Of a DNA stretch of 34,186 bases, positions 33,411-34,186 are shown in pieces. The stretch comes from Entrophospora sp. SA101 (lineage: Eukaryota > Glomeromycota > Glomeromycetes > Entrophosporales > Entrophosporaceae): positions 1-34,186 of the forward strand of contig CAUDNR010004420.1 in the NCBI GenBank assembly GCA_958430865.1, read 5' to 3'. The stretch's first letter is position 1; every line of letters starts with the position of its first letter. The translations under genes and the position numbers were made by a program. The notes under the pieces were generated by a model. It worked only from the letters and a program-made list of their open reading frames with translations. It was not told the DNA's origin and did no database searches.

Positions 33411-33590
33411 ATGACAAATACAACACTCAAATCAAAAGATTTACCATGCTTATTTGAAAATCTTGTTGAGAGATATCAAAATACTCTTTTAGTTCAGTGT
33501 GAAACTAAGGAGAATCAGAAACAGCATTTTGCATCAGGAGAAAAATCAACTGAAAGAGCAAAACTTTTGGCTAAGTATTATTTTCATTAA
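33411..33590 (+). CDS. Small hypothetical ORF, 59 aa, second copy
   Basis: Same as 14284-14463. The single A/G difference between the blocks in this part (33623) lies just downstream of the stop. Confidence 0.3.
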   Translation: MTNTTLKSKDLPCLFENLVERYQNTLLVQCETKENQKQHFASGEKSTERAKLLAKYYFH

Positions 33591-33725
33591 TTATTTAGAA
33601 AATTATTCTATTTGAAAAACATGATAATCAACTTGTTGCTAATAATTATTTTATTGAGCATTTAAAAAAGATAGATAATTCAAGGTCATCATATATCATA
33701 GAAGAAAATGAATAAGAAAATTCAT

Positions 33726-34186
33726 TATATATCATCCATTAATTCCATTTATATGAACGTAAGAAATTTCAAATTTATTATATATATCCATTAATTATAG
33801 ATGTAGGAAAATTCAAATTATTTTACTTTCTCAATATTATATATATATTCATCCATTAATTCCATTTATTATGAACATAAGAAATTTCAAATTTATTATA
33901 TATATCCATTAATTATAGATGTAGGAAAATTCAAATTTATTTTACTTTCTCAATATTTTATATATATATTCATCCATTAATTCCATTTATTATGAACATA
34001 AGAAAATTCAAATTTATTTTACTTTCTCAATATTATATATATATATTCATACATTAATTAAATTTATTATGAACATAAGAAAATTCAAATTTATTTTACT
34101 TTCTCAATATTATATATATATTCATCCATTAATTCCATTTATTATGAACATAAGAAAATTCAAATTTATTTTACTTTCTCAATATT
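33726..34186. repeat. Tandem array, about 77-bp and 119-bp units, runs off the window
   Basis: The marker TTCTCAAT recurs at about 33828, 33947, 34024, 34101 and 34177, giving spacings of 119, 77, 77 and 76. Each unit has a TATATATA run, TTCATCCATTAATTCCATTT, a GAACATAAGAAA segment and TTTTACTTTCTCAATAT. The longer unit carries an extra segment of about 42 bp with ATTATAGATGTAGG. The array begins at the point matching the gap in block L, which explains the gap. Confidence 0.85.

Larger units (their letters stand above)
23069..33729 (+). repeat. Direct repeat arm (partner 3941-14602)
   Basis: The offset is 19,128 from 23069 to about 33365. A 1-bp shorter T-run (TTA plus 15 T at 33366-33383, against 19 T at 14238-14256) then gives 19,127. 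The differences I found are that run, a T to A in it (33368), and A to G at 33623 (left 14496). All open reading frames and their coordinates correspond exactly. I did not compare every base. Confidence 0.9.

Noticed and set aside
33726..34186. CRISPR-like array
   Set aside because: The units are contiguous tandem repeats without unique spacers, in a eukaryotic genome.

Overview
The window is nuclear DNA of a very AT-rich, intron-rich eukaryote. The gene content points to an arbuscular mycorrhizal fungus of the Rhizophagus/Glomeromycotina type; this is an inference from content, not a database match. The reasons are short AT-rich GT-AG introns, a BTB-BACK-TLDc gene, a fragment of the expanded kinase family with a CxxC/WxSGN leader, a SAM-methyltransferase relic, and many hAT-like remnants.

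Layout. Block L (1-14602) holds an intact FACT subunit gene (POB3, 544-3284, +), the tail of a small unrecognised gene (3500-3849, -), an eL6 ribosomal protein gene without its first codons (3941-4799, +), an intact COPII coat gene SEC31 (5683-11060, -), and a decayed orphan gene split by a transposon remnant (11886-13294, -). Block L ends at a 10-N assembly gap (14603-14612). The spacer (14613-20433) holds a BTB-BACK-TLDc gene (14893-16182), a kinase fragment, a second BTB-TLDc copy without its 5' end (17087-18571), and a methyltransferase relic split by a 495-bp hAT-like element with an 8-bp target duplication. Block R (20434-34186) repeats block L: 20434-22951 is the reverse complement of 1428-3945 (coordinate sum 24379), and 23069-33729 is a direct copy of 3941-14602 (offset 19128, dropping to 19127 after one 1-bp indel). 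The window ends in a roughly 77-bp tandem array that starts exactly where block L runs into the gap.

Main observation. The two blocks are two structural versions of one locus. In block R eL6 and POB3 are head to head, eL6 is intact, and POB3 has lost its promoter and exons 1-3 through a 1,406-bp deletion. In block L POB3 is intact, but an inversion with one end inside eL6 codons 9-10 and the other in the first intron of the small gene has cut both of those genes. The inversion ends share a 5-bp inverted microhomology (TCCAG...CTGGA). Each block therefore carries one broken copy of a gene expected to be essential, and the two together supply one intact POB3 and one intact eL6. The blocks may be two haplotypes or nuclear genotypes joined across a scaffold gap, or a true segmental duplication. 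The sequence alone cannot decide.

Functions. POB3 (chromatin), eL6 (ribosome) and SEC31 (ER export) are housekeeping genes with no common pathway. BTB-TLDc, kinase and methyltransferase sequences are members of expanded families and sit in the repeat-rich spacer.
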